A stretch of DNA of 64,000 nt from Mesorhizobium sp. M2A.F.Ca.ET.046.03.2.1 (GTDB taxonomy: Bacteria > Pseudomonadota > Alphaproteobacteria > Rhizobiales > Rhizobiaceae): positions 5,444,001-5,508,000 of the forward strand of contig NZ_CP034449.1 in the NCBI RefSeq assembly GCF_003952425.1, written 5' to 3'. The notes beneath the pieces are model-generated. The model made no database searches, was not told the origin of the DNA, and worked only from the letters and a program-made list of their open reading frames with translations. Position numbers and translations under genes: made by a program. Below are positions 9,902 to 18,185 of the stretch, piece after piece. Position 1 is the stretch's first letter, and every line of letters begins with the position of its first letter.

Positions 9902-11047
9902 TCATGCGCCGTCATTGCCGATTGCGGCCTCGGTTGGCCGCTCGGTCAGCCGCGTGGCGCTCGACCAGGCCATCATCTGCTCCGGACAGAGTTTGAGCGT
10001 TTCCAGCATATGGTCGCGCTTCGACAGGATGTATCCCGCCTGGACCGCAAGGTTCTTCGCCGCTGTGTCCCCCGCCGGCAATGCGGGCGCTTGCGTGCCT
10101 GCGCTCAGCTCGCTGACGATAGCCCGGTACTGGCGGAAAGGGATCGTCTCGATCGTCGCCATATGAAACAGCGCAGCACCCGCGCGTGCGGCGAAGTTTG
10201 CCGGCGCCGAGGCGAGGTGGGTCCAGCCACGTTCGCCCATGGCGGCCTCGGCGAAGGCGGAGCCGGCATAGATGGTGTTGGTCATCAGCACCACGCCATT
10301 TGCTTTCAGGACCTTCTGGATGCGCGTGGTGACCTGGTATGCGTCGGTGCGCTCAAAGACGATTCGGCTTTTCAGGAAACGGTTCTCGACCTTGACCAAT
10401 GGCGGATTGATGACGCGCAAGCCGAATTCGCTTGGCGAAAGACCGTGGTACCGCGCGCTTACCTGATGGGCATCGACGCCGGCCTCATGCAAGGCGCGCT
10501 TGCCCATGATCGTCTGCGCCGTGAACTGGTCGCACCATATGATGACGCCGCGCCCGTTGCGCAGGGCTTGGTGTAGAGCCTCGAGGCCTTCGAGGCGGAT
10601 CGCCGGCGACCAGCGCCAGCCGGCAACGAGATGCGCAGCAAGCGTCAGCCGCCGGCGGTGAACGGCGGCAAGCTGCGCTTCGAACATTCTTCGCGTGTCG
10701 ACAGTGTCGCCGAGCACCGCCTTCACCGCTATGTCGTAGCGGGCGAACTCCTTGCGGAAATGCCGCTTGCGCCGGAGCCCCGACACCCGGCCGCAGATGG
10801 GTTCCCACGACGAGACCGGCAGCAGCGCCGCGACGCCAAGATAGAAACAGGACAGCAGGCTCTCGCGCAGGTCCCGATTAGCGAAGCGGCGCAGTTTTCC
10901 GGGGCGGATTACCTTGCGGCTGAAGAAGCGAACGGTTTCGTTGCGCTCCGGCACCGGCACGTCGGCGATGATCTCGGTGCGATAGATGTCGTTCGACGTT
11001 GGCTGCCGGCTGGCCCTGCGGGAATTGCCAAGCCAAGGCAGCCTCAT
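9902..11047 (-). CDS. Lysophospholipid acyltransferase-like protein (atypical)
   Basis: 381 residues, convergent with gntK. The central region, from GRGVIIWCDQFTAQT through VKANGVVLM-type strands (KANGVVLMTNTIYAG) to ASAPANFAARAGAALF, has the order of blocks seen in LpxL/HtrB-like LPLAT acyltransferases. However, the expected HxxxxD/E catalytic motif is missing: the aligned position reads CDQFTAQT. I therefore see an acyltransferase-like fold with doubtful activity, or a divergent family with a different catalytic group. No signal peptide is visible; one hydrophobic stretch near residues 65-80 may anchor it to the membrane. A second opinion would be a Rhizobiales-specific hypothetical protein. 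It is preceded by a RIME-like palindrome at 11077-11126. Confidence 0.6.
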   Translation of the reverse strand: MRLPWLGNSRRASRQPTSNDIYRTEIIADVPVPERNETVRFFSRKVIRPGKLRRFANRDLRESLLSCFYLGVAALLPVSSWEPICGRVSGLRRKRHFRKEFARYDIAVKAVLGDTVDTRRMFEAQLAAVHRRRLTLAAHLVAGWRWSPAIRLEGLEALHQALRNGRGVIIWCDQFTAQTIMGKRALHEAGVDAHQVSARYHGLSPSEFGLRVINPPLVKVENRFLKSRIVFERTDAYQVTTRIQKVLKANGVVLMTNTIYAGSAFAEAAMGERGWTHLASAPANFAARAGAALFHMATIETIPFRQYRAIVSELSAGTQAPALPAGDTAAKNLAVQAGYILSKRDHMLETLKLCPEQMMAWSSATRLTERPTEAAIGNDGA

Positions 11048-11076
11048 GCGTCAGAGCCCCGTTCCACTTTTTAGAT

Positions 11077-11126
11077 GGAGCATGATCTTGTCCGAAAACC
11101 GGTACCCACTTTTCCGGATCGTGCTC
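11077..11126. repeat. RIME-like palindromic element, family B
   Basis: GGAGCATGATC at one end and GATCGTGCTCC at the other form an inverted repeat with one mismatch, around a core GAAAACCGGTACCCACTTTT. It sits in the promoter region of the acyltransferase-like gene. The core resembles the cores of elements at 1741-1788 and 14140-14190. Confidence 0.75.
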
Positions 11127-11186
11127 CGCTTTACTGCGTCGAAAGCAGACAAGCAAGCAAGGGGCCTCTGTCGAGGGCGAGCCGTT

Positions 11187-11636
11187 TCAGATCTGCGAAG
11201 TGAGCTCTGCCGGGAAATCGTCGTTGTCGGCGTCGCGCATGGCAGCGAGGCTGCGGTTGTCCAGCACCTCGGCGATTGCCTGGCGCACTTCCAGCATCAT
11301 GTGGCGGACCTGGCATGTCGCCTCGTCGCAATCCTCGCAACGCTGGTATTGGGTGCGGCTGGCGCAAGGGATCGGCGCCAGCGGTCCGTCGAGCACGCGC
11401 ACGACATGGCCGATCTTGATCTCGGAAGCGGGCCGGGCGAGGCGATAGCCGCCTTCCTTGCCCTTGCGGCTCTGGACGAAGCCGGCATTGCGCAGCTCGC
11501 CCAGGATCGCATCCAGGAATTTCTTCGGGATGTTGTTGGCGACCGCAATGTCGTTGACGAATGCAAGCTGGCCAGCCGGCAGGCTGGCAAGATGCACAAG
11601 GGCCTTGAGGCCGTATTTGCCTTTTTTGGTCAGCAT
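11187..11636 (-). CDS. Rrf2 family transcriptional regulator with Cys-rich loop
   Basis: 149 residues. An N-terminal winged HTH (KGKYGLKALVHLA, then IPKKFLDAILGELRNAGFV) is followed by the wing RKGKEGGYRLARP. A cluster of four Cys (CAS...QRC-ED-C-DEAT-C, spacing C-x8-C-x2-C-x4-C) lies at about residues 91-107, the region where Rrf2 proteins bind Fe-S clusters or sense sulfur/redox state. The spacing differs from the IscR pattern. It lies just downstream of, and in the same direction as, the sulfate importer genes, so it may regulate sulfur assimilation in the manner of CysR-type Rrf2 proteins (inference). A terminator at 11843-11857 separates it from the binding-protein gene, so it has its own promoter. 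Confidence 0.88.
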   Translation of the reverse strand: MLTKKGKYGLKALVHLASLPAGQLAFVNDIAVANNIPKKFLDAILGELRNAGFVQSRKGKEGGYRLARPASEIKIGHVVRVLDGPLAPIPCASRTQYQRCEDCDEATCQVRHMMLEVRQAIAEVLDNRSLAAMRDADNDDFPAELTSQI

Positions 11637-11839
11637 GCCCGATTCAATTCATCAAACCCCAATCGCCCTGCATCTGGCGGTTGTTTGTGTGCAAATCATG
11701 ACAGTTTGACCGTCGAACGCCCTCTGGCCCAACAATTTGCCGGTGCAGCTTAGGCACAAACGCGTTGATTCTTCGTAACGTTTTTCACGTTGGGGCCGCG
11801 ATTTCCCCCGCGAACTCATGCAGCCCCGCTTACAAGAAG

Positions 11840-11858
11840 AAAGCCGGCAAAGCCGGCC
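11840..11858 (-). terminator. Rho-independent terminator of the sulfate operon
   Basis: On the minus strand a GCCGGC/GCCGGC stem (11852-11857 with 11843-11848) and a 3-base loop are followed by TTTCTTCTT. It lies about 30 bases after the stop of the second sulfate-binding-protein gene (11888) and fits an intrinsic terminator. Confidence 0.75.
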
Positions 11859-11887
11859 TCCTTGCGCTTCCTGATTGTGGAGCCCTT

Positions 11888-12874
11888 TCAGCGGGCGCCA
11901 TAGGCCTGATCGAGCAGCCCGCCTGCGGCAAAATGCTCTTTCTGAACCTTGTCCCAACCACCGAATACCTCATCCACCGTCAGCAGGCGGACGTCCGGGA
12001 AGTCGGCCTTGTGCTTGGCGGCGACCGTCGCATCGCGAGCCCGCAAGCCGTTCTCGGCGGCAATCTCCTGGCCATCCGGCGTGTAGAGGAAGTCGAGATA
12101 GGACTTGGCGAGATCGCGGCTGCCATGATCGTCGGCGACCTTGTCGACGATCGCCACCGGGAACTCGGCCAGCAGGCTGACCGAAGGGGTGACCTGTTCG
12201 AACTTGTCGTCGCCATATTCCTTGCGGATGCCGCGCGTCTCGGACTCGAAGGTGATCAGCACGTCGCCGATCTCACGCTGGACGAAGGTGGTGGTGGCGG
12301 CGCGGCCGCCGGTGTCGAAGATCGGAACGTTGTTGAAGAGCTTGGTGATGAACTCCTTCACCTTGGCATCGTCACCCTTGAAGGCCTCCTTGGCGTAAGC
12401 GGTGGCGGCGAGATAGGTGTAGCGTGCATTGCCCGATGTCTTCGGGTTTGGGAAGATCACCTGCACGTCGTCACGCACCAGATCGTTCCAGTCCTTGATG
12501 TGTTTCGGGTTGCCGGCGCGCACCAGGAAGGAGGGCAGGGAAAAGAAGGGCGACGCGTTGTCCGGAAAATCCTTCTGCCAATCGGCCGAGACGAGGCCCT
12601 TCTTGACCAGGAAGTCGACGTCGGTGACCTGGTTGAAGGTGACGACATCGGCGGCAAGACCTTCGGCGATGGCGCGCGCCTGCGCCGAGGTGCCGGCATG
12701 CGACTGATCGATGGTGACGCCGGGATGCTTGGCGATGAAGGCCTTGTTGATGTCGACGAACAACTCGCGGCCGACATCATAGGATGCATTCAAAAGTTTG
12801 TCGGCCGACCAGGCTTGGGAGGACGCGAGGACGAGACCGGCAACAGCTGCGATGCCGAGCAATAGACGCTTCAT
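11888..12874 (-). CDS. Sulfate-binding protein (second copy)
   Basis: 328 residues from ATG 12874, which has AAGGAG nine bases upstream; the frame runs further but lacks support. A signal peptide (MKRLLLGIAAV...AWSA) ends near residue 24. The mature protein is a periplasmic sulfate/thiosulfate-binding protein: LNASYDVGRELF at the N-terminus, IDQSHAGTSAQARAIAEGL and NPKTSGNARYTYLA are the anion-contacting segments, and FGGWDKVQKEHFAAGGLLDQ is the typical C-terminus. The mature chain contains no Met and no Cys. It is downstream of cysA in the same direction with a 205-bp gap, so it may have its own promoter. Paralogous to the protein at 15984-17012. Confidence 0.93.
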   Translation of the reverse strand: MKRLLLGIAAVAGLVLASSQAWSADKLLNASYDVGRELFVDINKAFIAKHPGVTIDQSHAGTSAQARAIAEGLAADVVTFNQVTDVDFLVKKGLVSADWQKDFPDNASPFFSLPSFLVRAGNPKHIKDWNDLVRDDVQVIFPNPKTSGNARYTYLAATAYAKEAFKGDDAKVKEFITKLFNNVPIFDTGGRAATTTFVQREIGDVLITFESETRGIRKEYGDDKFEQVTPSVSLLAEFPVAIVDKVADDHGSRDLAKSYLDFLYTPDGQEIAAENGLRARDATVAAKHKADFPDVRLLTVDEVFGGWDKVQKEHFAAGGLLDQAYGAR

Positions 12875-13020
12875 GAAAACAGGCTCCTTGGAAATGAATG
12901 AAGCTATAGCGAGACCATAGTCGGGAATGCCTGAAGCGACGAGGCACGCGCTCCGACAGGCGGGGGAGGGTCTAGAAAATATCTCGCCGAAACAGCTCTT
13001 TGCTAGGATTTTCTTCCAAG

Positions 13021-13066
13021 CTGACTCTTGAACAGCGCCAGACTGGGGCGCTGGAGCAGGAGTCAG
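13021..13066 (-). other. Compound hairpin between cysA and the second sulfate-binding gene
   Basis: CTGACTC (13021-13027) pairs with GAGTCAG (13060-13066), and inside it CAGCGCC (13033-13039) pairs with GGCGCTG (13047-13053). The two nested stems lie just after the cysA stop (13080, minus strand) without a T-run. They could be a weak terminator or an RNA stabiliser. Confidence 0.45.
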
Positions 13067-13079
13067 GGCCAAAGGTAGC

Positions 13080-14120
13080 TCAGGCGGTGGGGAAAAGCTT
13101 CCAGCGCCGCGGCCTGAAGGCGACGCGGCTCTTCTGCGCGGCGGGATGGTCGACCGGAAGCTCGATCTCGACGCGCTGGCGCTCGCCGCCGATCTCCAGC
13201 TCGACGCGCCTTGTGCCTGCGACGCGGCGGCTGGCGGCGACCGTGCCGGCTATGCAGCCGCTGCAGCCGTCGAGCAGATCGACATCATGTGGGCGGAAGT
13301 AGAGGATTGCATCGCCGGAGGGCGCATGCGGCGCCTCAAGGCCGATCGGCCGGTCGGCGATCCAGACCTCGCCGTTCTCGACCTTGACCGGCAGCGAGCT
13401 GGATTCGCCGATGAAGGAGTAGACGAAGGGCGAGTTCGGCGTGTCATAGATGTCGTCGGCGGTGCCGACCTGCTCGATGCGTCCCTGGCTCATGACGACA
13501 ACGCGGTCGGCGAGTTCCAGCGCCTCTTCCTGGTCGTGCGTGACGAAGACGGTGGTGTGACCGGTGCGGTCGTGGATCTCGCGCAGCCAGCGCCGCAGCT
13601 CGCGGCGAACCTGCGCGTCGAGCGCGCCGAAGGGTTCGTCGAGCAGAAGCACCTTGGGCTCGATCGCCATGGCGCGGGCCAAAGCCACGCGCTGGCGCTG
13701 GCCGCCGGAAAGCTGCGCCGGATAGCGCTTTTCCAGGCCTGACAGCTGGACGAGGTCGAGCAGTTCCAGCGCCCGGCGGCGGATTTCCTGCGCCCGCGGC
13801 CTGGCGGCGCCGTGCCGGACCTTCAGGCCGAAGCCGATATTGTCGGCAACCGTCATGTGACGGAACAGCGCGTAATGCTGGAAGACGAAGCCGACGTTGC
13901 GTTCCTGGATCGACTTCTGCGAAGCGTCTTCCTCGCCGAAGAAGATCGCCCCCTTGGTCGGCCGCTCCAGCCCGGCGATCAGGCGCAGCAGCGTCGTCTT
14001 GCCGGAGCCCGATGGGCCCAGCAGCGCGATGAGCTCGCCGGACTTGATGTCGAGCGACACGTCGTGGAGCGCCGGAAACCGCTCAAACTCCTTGCGCACG
14101 TTGACGACGCGAACTTCCAT
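13080..14120 (-). CDS. cysA: Sulfate/thiosulfate ABC transporter ATP-binding protein
   Basis: 346 residues. The ABC ATPase domain (Walker A GPSGSGKTT near residue 35, signature LSGGQRQR near 136, Walker B VLLLDEPFGALD, switch His in VFVTHDQEEAL) is followed by a TOBE-type C-terminal domain ending in FRPRRWKLFP, the typical CysA tail. It powers uptake of sulfate through CysT/CysW at the inner membrane. It is the last of the core cysTWA genes, separated from cysW by a 69-bp gap that is almost entirely a palindromic element (14140-14190). Confidence 0.95.
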   Translation of the reverse strand: MEVRVVNVRKEFERFPALHDVSLDIKSGELIALLGPSGSGKTTLLRLIAGLERPTKGAIFFGEEDASQKSIQERNVGFVFQHYALFRHMTVADNIGFGLKVRHGAARPRAQEIRRRALELLDLVQLSGLEKRYPAQLSGGQRQRVALARAMAIEPKVLLLDEPFGALDAQVRRELRRWLREIHDRTGHTTVFVTHDQEEALELADRVVVMSQGRIEQVGTADDIYDTPNSPFVYSFIGESSSLPVKVENGEVWIADRPIGLEAPHAPSGDAILYFRPHDVDLLDGCSGCIAGTVAASRRVAGTRRVELEIGGERQRVEIELPVDHPAAQKSRVAFRPRRWKLFPTA

Positions 14121-14139
14121 AGAATGACCTCTGTTAGTT

Positions 14140-14190
14140 GATGCATGTCATTATCCCAAAACCGCTACACACTTCTGGGTGACATGCATC
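14140..14190. repeat. RIME-like palindromic element, family C, between cysW and cysA
   Basis: GATGCATGTCA (14140-14150) is the exact reverse complement of TGACATGCATC (14180-14190), around a core CAAAACCGCTACACACTT. It abuts the cysW stop codon on the minus strand, so it is transcribed within the operon and could form a hairpin in the mRNA. Confidence 0.75.
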
Positions 14191-15074
14191 TAGTGTCCGC
14201 GTGTCGCGGCGATCTCGGCGCCGTAGCGCATCTCGAGAAGTGTTTTCAAGACCAGCGTCACCAGAGCGAGGCCGGCGAGCAGCGAAGCGACCGCAAAGGC
14301 GCCGACGGCATTGTACTCGTTGTAGAGGATCTCGACATGCAGCGGCATGGTGTTGGTTAGGCCGCGTATGTGGCCCGACACCACCGAGACCGCGCCGAAC
14401 TCGCCCATGGCGCGCGCATTGCAGAGCAGAACGCCATAGAGCAGCCCCCATTTGACGTTGGGCAGCGTCACATACCAGAAGGCCTGCCAGCCGCTGGCGC
14501 CGAGCGAGAGCGCCGCCTCCTCGTCGCCATTGCCTTGTTCCTGCATCAGCGGGATCAACTCGCGCGCGACGAAGGGGAAGGTGACGAAGACGGTTGCCAG
14601 AACGATGCCTGGCACGGCGAACAGGATCTGGATGCCATGCGCCTTCAGCCATTCGCCGAGCAGTCCTTGAGCGCCGAACAGAAGCACATAGACCAGGCCG
14701 GAAATGACCGGCGAGACCGAGAAGGGCAGGTCGATGAGCGTAGTCAGGAACGCTTTCCCCTTGAACTCGAACTTGGCGATGGCCCAGGCAGCCGAAAGGC
14801 CGAAGACGAGATTGAGCGGCACCGAGATCGCCGCCACCAGCAATGTCAGGCGGATGGCGGAACGCGTGTCGGCATCGCTGAGCGATTGGAAATAGGCGCC
14901 GACGCCCTTGGCGAAAGCCTCCTTGAACACGATGATCAGCGGCAACAGCAGGAAGATGCCGAGAAAGACCAGCGTGACGGTCGTCAGCGTGATGCGGACG
15001 GGACGGCTTTCCGTGACCGCGGCCGACTGGCTCTCGTGGTGCGGTTCATAGGACTTGATCTCGGGATCAGCCAT
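14190..15074 (-). CDS. cysW: Sulfate ABC transporter permease CysW
   Basis: 294 residues, about six membrane segments, BPD_transp_1 family. Start ATG 15074 overlaps the end of cysT by eight bases, so the two are translationally coupled. The EAA-type cytoplasmic loop ([21 protein letters not shown]) is the contact with CysA. The N-terminus carries a hydrophilic stretch of about 25 residues before the first helix. It forms the transmembrane pore with CysT. CysW is recognised by order, length and the motif [17 protein letters not shown]. Confidence 0.95.
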   Translation of the reverse strand: MADPEIKSYEPHHESQSAAVTESRPVRITLTTVTLVFLGIFLLLPLIIVFKEAFAKGVGAYFQSLSDADTRSAIRLTLLVAAISVPLNLVFGLSAAWAIAKFEFKGKAFLTTLIDLPFSVSPVISGLVYVLLFGAQGLLGEWLKAHGIQILFAVPGIVLATVFVTFPFVARELIPLMQEQGNGDEEAALSLGASGWQAFWYVTLPNVKWGLLYGVLLCNARAMGEFGAVSVVSGHIRGLTNTMPLHVEILYNEYNAVGAFAVASLLAGLALVTLVLKTLLEMRYGAEIAATRGH

Positions 15075-15918
15075 AGCGCTTGCGGCTCCATGTCTGCACG
15101 AGGTTGATGAGGAGCAGCATGGCGAAGGACAGCGCCAGCATGATCGCGGCGATCGCGGTCGCGGCCGGATAGTTGTACTCCTCCAACCGGATGACGATCA
15201 GAAGCGGCGCGATCTCGGATTTGTAGGGCAGGTTGCCGGCGATGAAGATGACCGAGCCGTATTCACCGACGCCACGCGCGAAGGCGAGCGAGAAGCCGGT
15301 GATGATGGCCGGCGCCAAGCTGGGCAGCAGCACACGGGTGATGATCTGGAAGCGGCTGGCGCCGAGCGTGGCGGCGGCCTCCTCGACCTCCTTGTCGAGC
15401 TCTTCCATGATCGGCTGTACAGTGCGCACGACGAAGGGCAGGCCGATGAACACCAGCGCCACGATGATGCCGAGCGGCGTGTAGGCGACCTTGAGGCCGA
15501 GCGGCATCAGCAATTTGCCGAGCCAGCCGGTCGGTGCATAGAGCGTGGTCAGCGCGATGCCGGCGACCGCGGTGGGCAGCGCGAAGGGCAGGTCGACCAT
15601 GGCGTCGACGACGCGGCGGCCGGGGAAACGGTAGCGGACCAGCACCCAGGCCACGAGCGTGCCGAACACGACATTGACGGCGGCCGCGATGAAGGCCGTG
15701 CCGAAGCTGATTTCGAGCGCCTTGAGGGTGCGCCGGTCGGTGGCCAAGGCCCAGAAATCGGTCCAGCCGAGCGCGGCCGAACGCCAGATCAGCCCCGAGA
15801 GCGGGATAAGGATGATGAGCGTGAGGTAGGCAAGCGAGAAGCCGAGCGTCAGTCCGAAACCCGGAATGACACTCGGCTGTCTGAATCGCCACCCCGCGTG
15901 AGCGGGTGCTGTGGTCAT
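15067..15918 (-). CDS. cysT: Sulfate ABC transporter permease CysT
   Basis: 283 residues, about six membrane segments, BPD_transp_1 family. Recognisable segments are [20 protein letters not shown], the EAA loop [21 protein letters not shown] and the [19 protein letters not shown] stretch. It heterodimerises with CysW. The gene follows the first sulfate-binding-protein gene by 65 bp in the same direction, giving the operon order binding protein, cysT, cysW, cysA. The name cysT is also written cysU. Confidence 0.95.
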   Translation of the reverse strand: MTTAPAHAGWRFRQPSVIPGFGLTLGFSLAYLTLIILIPLSGLIWRSAALGWTDFWALATDRRTLKALEISFGTAFIAAAVNVVFGTLVAWVLVRYRFPGRRVVDAMVDLPFALPTAVAGIALTTLYAPTGWLGKLLMPLGLKVAYTPLGIIVALVFIGLPFVVRTVQPIMEELDKEVEEAAATLGASRFQIITRVLLPSLAPAIITGFSLAFARGVGEYGSVIFIAGNLPYKSEIAPLLIVIRLEEYNYPAATAIAAIMLALSFAMLLLINLVQTWSRKRYG

Positions 15919-15983
15919 GCTGTTCTGGATCGTCCCTTCTTACTCAACCAGATTGCAGTCGCCAGTTTTCGAGGCCCGGCCTC

Positions 15984-17012
15984 TCACTGCGCCGGCTTGT
16001 AGATCTGGTCGAATATACCACCGTCGCCGAAATGGTAAGGCTGCGCCTTCTTCCAGCCGCCGAATTGCGGGTCGTCGATGGTGACGAGCTTGATAGCAGG
16101 CAGTTTGGCGAGGTCCTCGGCCGGAACCAGTTCGGGCTTGGACGGACGATAGTGGTTCTTGGCGATGATGGTCTGGCCTTCCTTCGAATAGAGCCAGGAA
16201 AGATAGGCCTCGGCCACCTTGCGCGTGCCTTTGGCGTCGACATTGGCGTCGACCACAGCGACGGGCGGCTCGGCCAGGATCGAGGTCGGCGGGTAGACGA
16301 TGTCGAAATTGTCGGCGCCGAATTCGTCGAGCGCCAGATAGGCGTCGTTCTCCCAGCCGATCAGGACGTCGCCCAGGCCCTTCTGAGCAAAGGTGACTGT
16401 CGAACCGCGCGCGCCGCTGTCGAGCACCGGGGCGTTGGCATAGAGCTTGGCGACGAATTCCTTGGTCTTGGCCTCGTCGTTGCCGTCATGCGCGTTGGCG
16501 TAGGCCCAGGCCGCCAGGTAGTTCCAGCGCGCACCGCCGGAGGTCTTCGGGTTCGGCGTGATCACCTGGACGCCGTCCTTGACCAGATCGCTCCAGTCGT
16601 GGATGCCCTTGGGGTTGCCCTTGCGCACCAGGAAGATGATGGTCGAAGTGTAAGGTGCTGAATTGTTTTCGAATTTCTTGCGCCAGTCGGGATTGATCTT
16701 CTTCGACTTCGAGACGATGGCGTTGATGTCGCCTTCGAGCGCCAGCGTCACCACATCGGCGTTGAGGCCGTCGATCACCGCGCGGGCCTGGGCGCCCGAC
16801 CCGCCATGCGACTGCTGGATGGTGACCGTCTCGCCGGTCTCGGCTTTCCAGTGCGCGGCGAAGGCCTCGTCATAGGCCTTGTAAAGCTCACGTGTCGGAT
16901 CGTAGGACACGTTCAAAATGGTCGTATCGGCAAACGCGAAACCGAGCGTGCCGAACTGGACAGATGTGGCGACCAGCGCGCCGAGCAGTTTCCTGAAATG
17001 AGGTTTGGTCAT
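15984..17012 (-). CDS. Sulfate-binding protein (first copy)
   Basis: 342 residues; the start at 17012 has GGAGGCG upstream. The signal peptide ([17 protein letters not shown]...AFA) ends near residue 28. The mature chain is a periplasmic sulfate-binding protein with [37 protein letters not shown] and [18 protein letters not shown]. The initiator is the only Met and there is no Cys. It is the first gene of the sulfate operon, and its paralogue is the last. A 209-bp upstream gap should hold the operon promoter; the stretch around 17050-17075 is A/T-rich, but I see no convincing -35/-10 pair or riboswitch. Confidence 0.94.
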   Translation of the reverse strand: MTKPHFRKLLGALVATSVQFGTLGFAFADTTILNVSYDPTRELYKAYDEAFAAHWKAETGETVTIQQSHGGSGAQARAVIDGLNADVVTLALEGDINAIVSKSKKINPDWRKKFENNSAPYTSTIIFLVRKGNPKGIHDWSDLVKDGVQVITPNPKTSGGARWNYLAAWAYANAHDGNDEAKTKEFVAKLYANAPVLDSGARGSTVTFAQKGLGDVLIGWENDAYLALDEFGADNFDIVYPPTSILAEPPVAVVDANVDAKGTRKVAEAYLSWLYSKEGQTIIAKNHYRPSKPELVPAEDLAKLPAIKLVTIDDPQFGGWKKAQPYHFGDGGIFDQIYKPAQ

Positions 17013-17221
17013 TCCCGCCTCCGTTGAACTGCTGCGAACCCTAGCGAGTTTATAGAATTTAGATGCATTGAATGTTGCCTTTTTCGCCTCCTAGAAGCAA
17101 TTTTTCGCCGTATGTCCGTCGATCGAAGAAATATCTTCCTCAAGCCGGCGACACCATGAATCCTTGCCAGCCCGCCTAATTAGAACCGGCGACGGTTTGG
17201 GCAAGGCTGGATGGTTCCCGG

Positions 17222-17974
17222 TTAAGGCGCTGTGACCGGAAAATCGAAGCGCTGTTTTGGAAAAGGCTCTTTGGCGAGGGTGAAGTGCCACCATTCGCGC
17301 GCGTAGTTGCGGAAGCCAGCGGCGTGCATGGCGGCAAGCAGCATCTTGCGGTTCGCCGCCGCCTTGGCGGGGAGCGGGCGGTGCGCCGTCTCGCTCATCG
17401 GATCGAAGCAGTCGAAACCGGTGCCGAAGTCGAGCGTGGTGCCGTCAGGCGCGCCGCAGGCCGGGTGAACCGCGCTGGTGGCGTCGGCGATAGCGAGGTC
17501 GACGGTCGAGCCGCGCGAATGGCTGGACAGCTCGCCGATATAGCCCTTGGCGATAAGATCGCCACGCCGGACGGTCGGATACCACTGCGGATCCGGCGGG
17601 CCGGCTTCTCTTGTCCATCTGACCATGTCGGCAACGGCGCGGGCGGGCCGGTAGCAGTCGAAGACGATCAGCGTCAGGCCTTTGGCGGTCATGGTTTTCT
17701 GGACGCTGGACAGCGCCTTCGCCGCTTGCGTGGTCAGTACGCAGACGGGCGCGTTATAGCCGTCGACCTTGCGGCGCAGGAAGTTTTCGCGGCCGGCGTA
17801 GCGGATGTCCTGGCGGATGGTCGAGTCGACATCGGCGAGCCTGACGAAGCCGACGGGGAGGGAGGCGGCGCGGGCCGGGGTGGGGGTTGCGGATAGGAGA
17901 GGCAGCGTTGCGGTTAGAGCAGCTCCTAATGCAAAGGTATGGCGCGAGGCCCCCCTCTCTGCCCTGCCGCGCAT
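17222..17974 (-). CDS. M15 family D-Ala-D-Ala dipeptidase (VanX/DdpX-like), exported
   Basis: 250 residues if started at ATG 17974. The zinc motifs are clear: SSHSRGSTVDLAI (SxHxxGxxxD) and the C-terminal REWWHF (ExxH), as in VanX/DdpX D-alanyl-D-alanine dipeptidases, plus VFDCYRPARAV in the substrate-binding region. A signal-peptide-like segment (ALGAALTATLPLLSA...ARA) suggests periplasmic action on peptidoglycan peptides. The 5' end is unusual: the ATG and the G-rich stretch in front of it come from an intergenic repeat (17941-17998), and the frame stays open upstream to 18193. The true start is therefore unsure. It follows pbpC in the same direction with a 211-bp repeat-filled gap. Confidence 0.8.
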   Translation of the reverse strand: MRGRAERGASRHTFALGAALTATLPLLSATPTPARAASLPVGFVRLADVDSTIRQDIRYAGRENFLRRKVDGYNAPVCVLTTQAAKALSSVQKTMTAKGLTLIVFDCYRPARAVADMVRWTREAGPPDPQWYPTVRRGDLIAKGYIGELSSHSRGSTVDLAIADATSAVHPACGAPDGTTLDFGTGFDCFDPMSETAHRPLPAKAAANRKMLLAAMHAAGFRNYAREWWHFTLAKEPFPKQRFDFPVTAP

Positions 17975-18117
17975 CTCCCCCTCAAGGGGGGAGATTGGCG
18001 GTGTCGGCGCTGCGCCCATCTTTCCTGTGTTGAAGATTAGCGAAAGCCGCCGAGCGAATAATCTCCCCCCTCGAGGGGGAGATAGCCGGCAGGGCAGAGA
18101 GGGGGGCCTCGCGCCAA
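17941..18117. repeat. Inverted pair of G/C-rich repeat elements
   Basis: The 29 bases 17941-17969 are exactly complementary to 18087-18115. Inside each arm lies a small palindrome of the form ATCTCCCCC...GGGGGAGAT (17973-17995 and 18060-18083). The left arm overlaps the 5' end of the M15 peptidase gene; the right arm sits in the gap after pbpC. This is a common type of rhizobial intergenic element. No gene is visible in the 18000-18060 spacer. Confidence 0.8.
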
Positions 18118-18185
18118 ACATCAAGGGAGAAACTCCCCGCGCCGAAGGCTTAAGAAGCGCACCCCGCAGAATCGCTTGCCGCATC

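Noticed and set aside
17013..17221. Riboswitch or SAM-type element before the sulfate operon
   Set aside because: I found no conserved stem pattern; only A/T-rich DNA is present, though this cannot be excluded without a covariance search.
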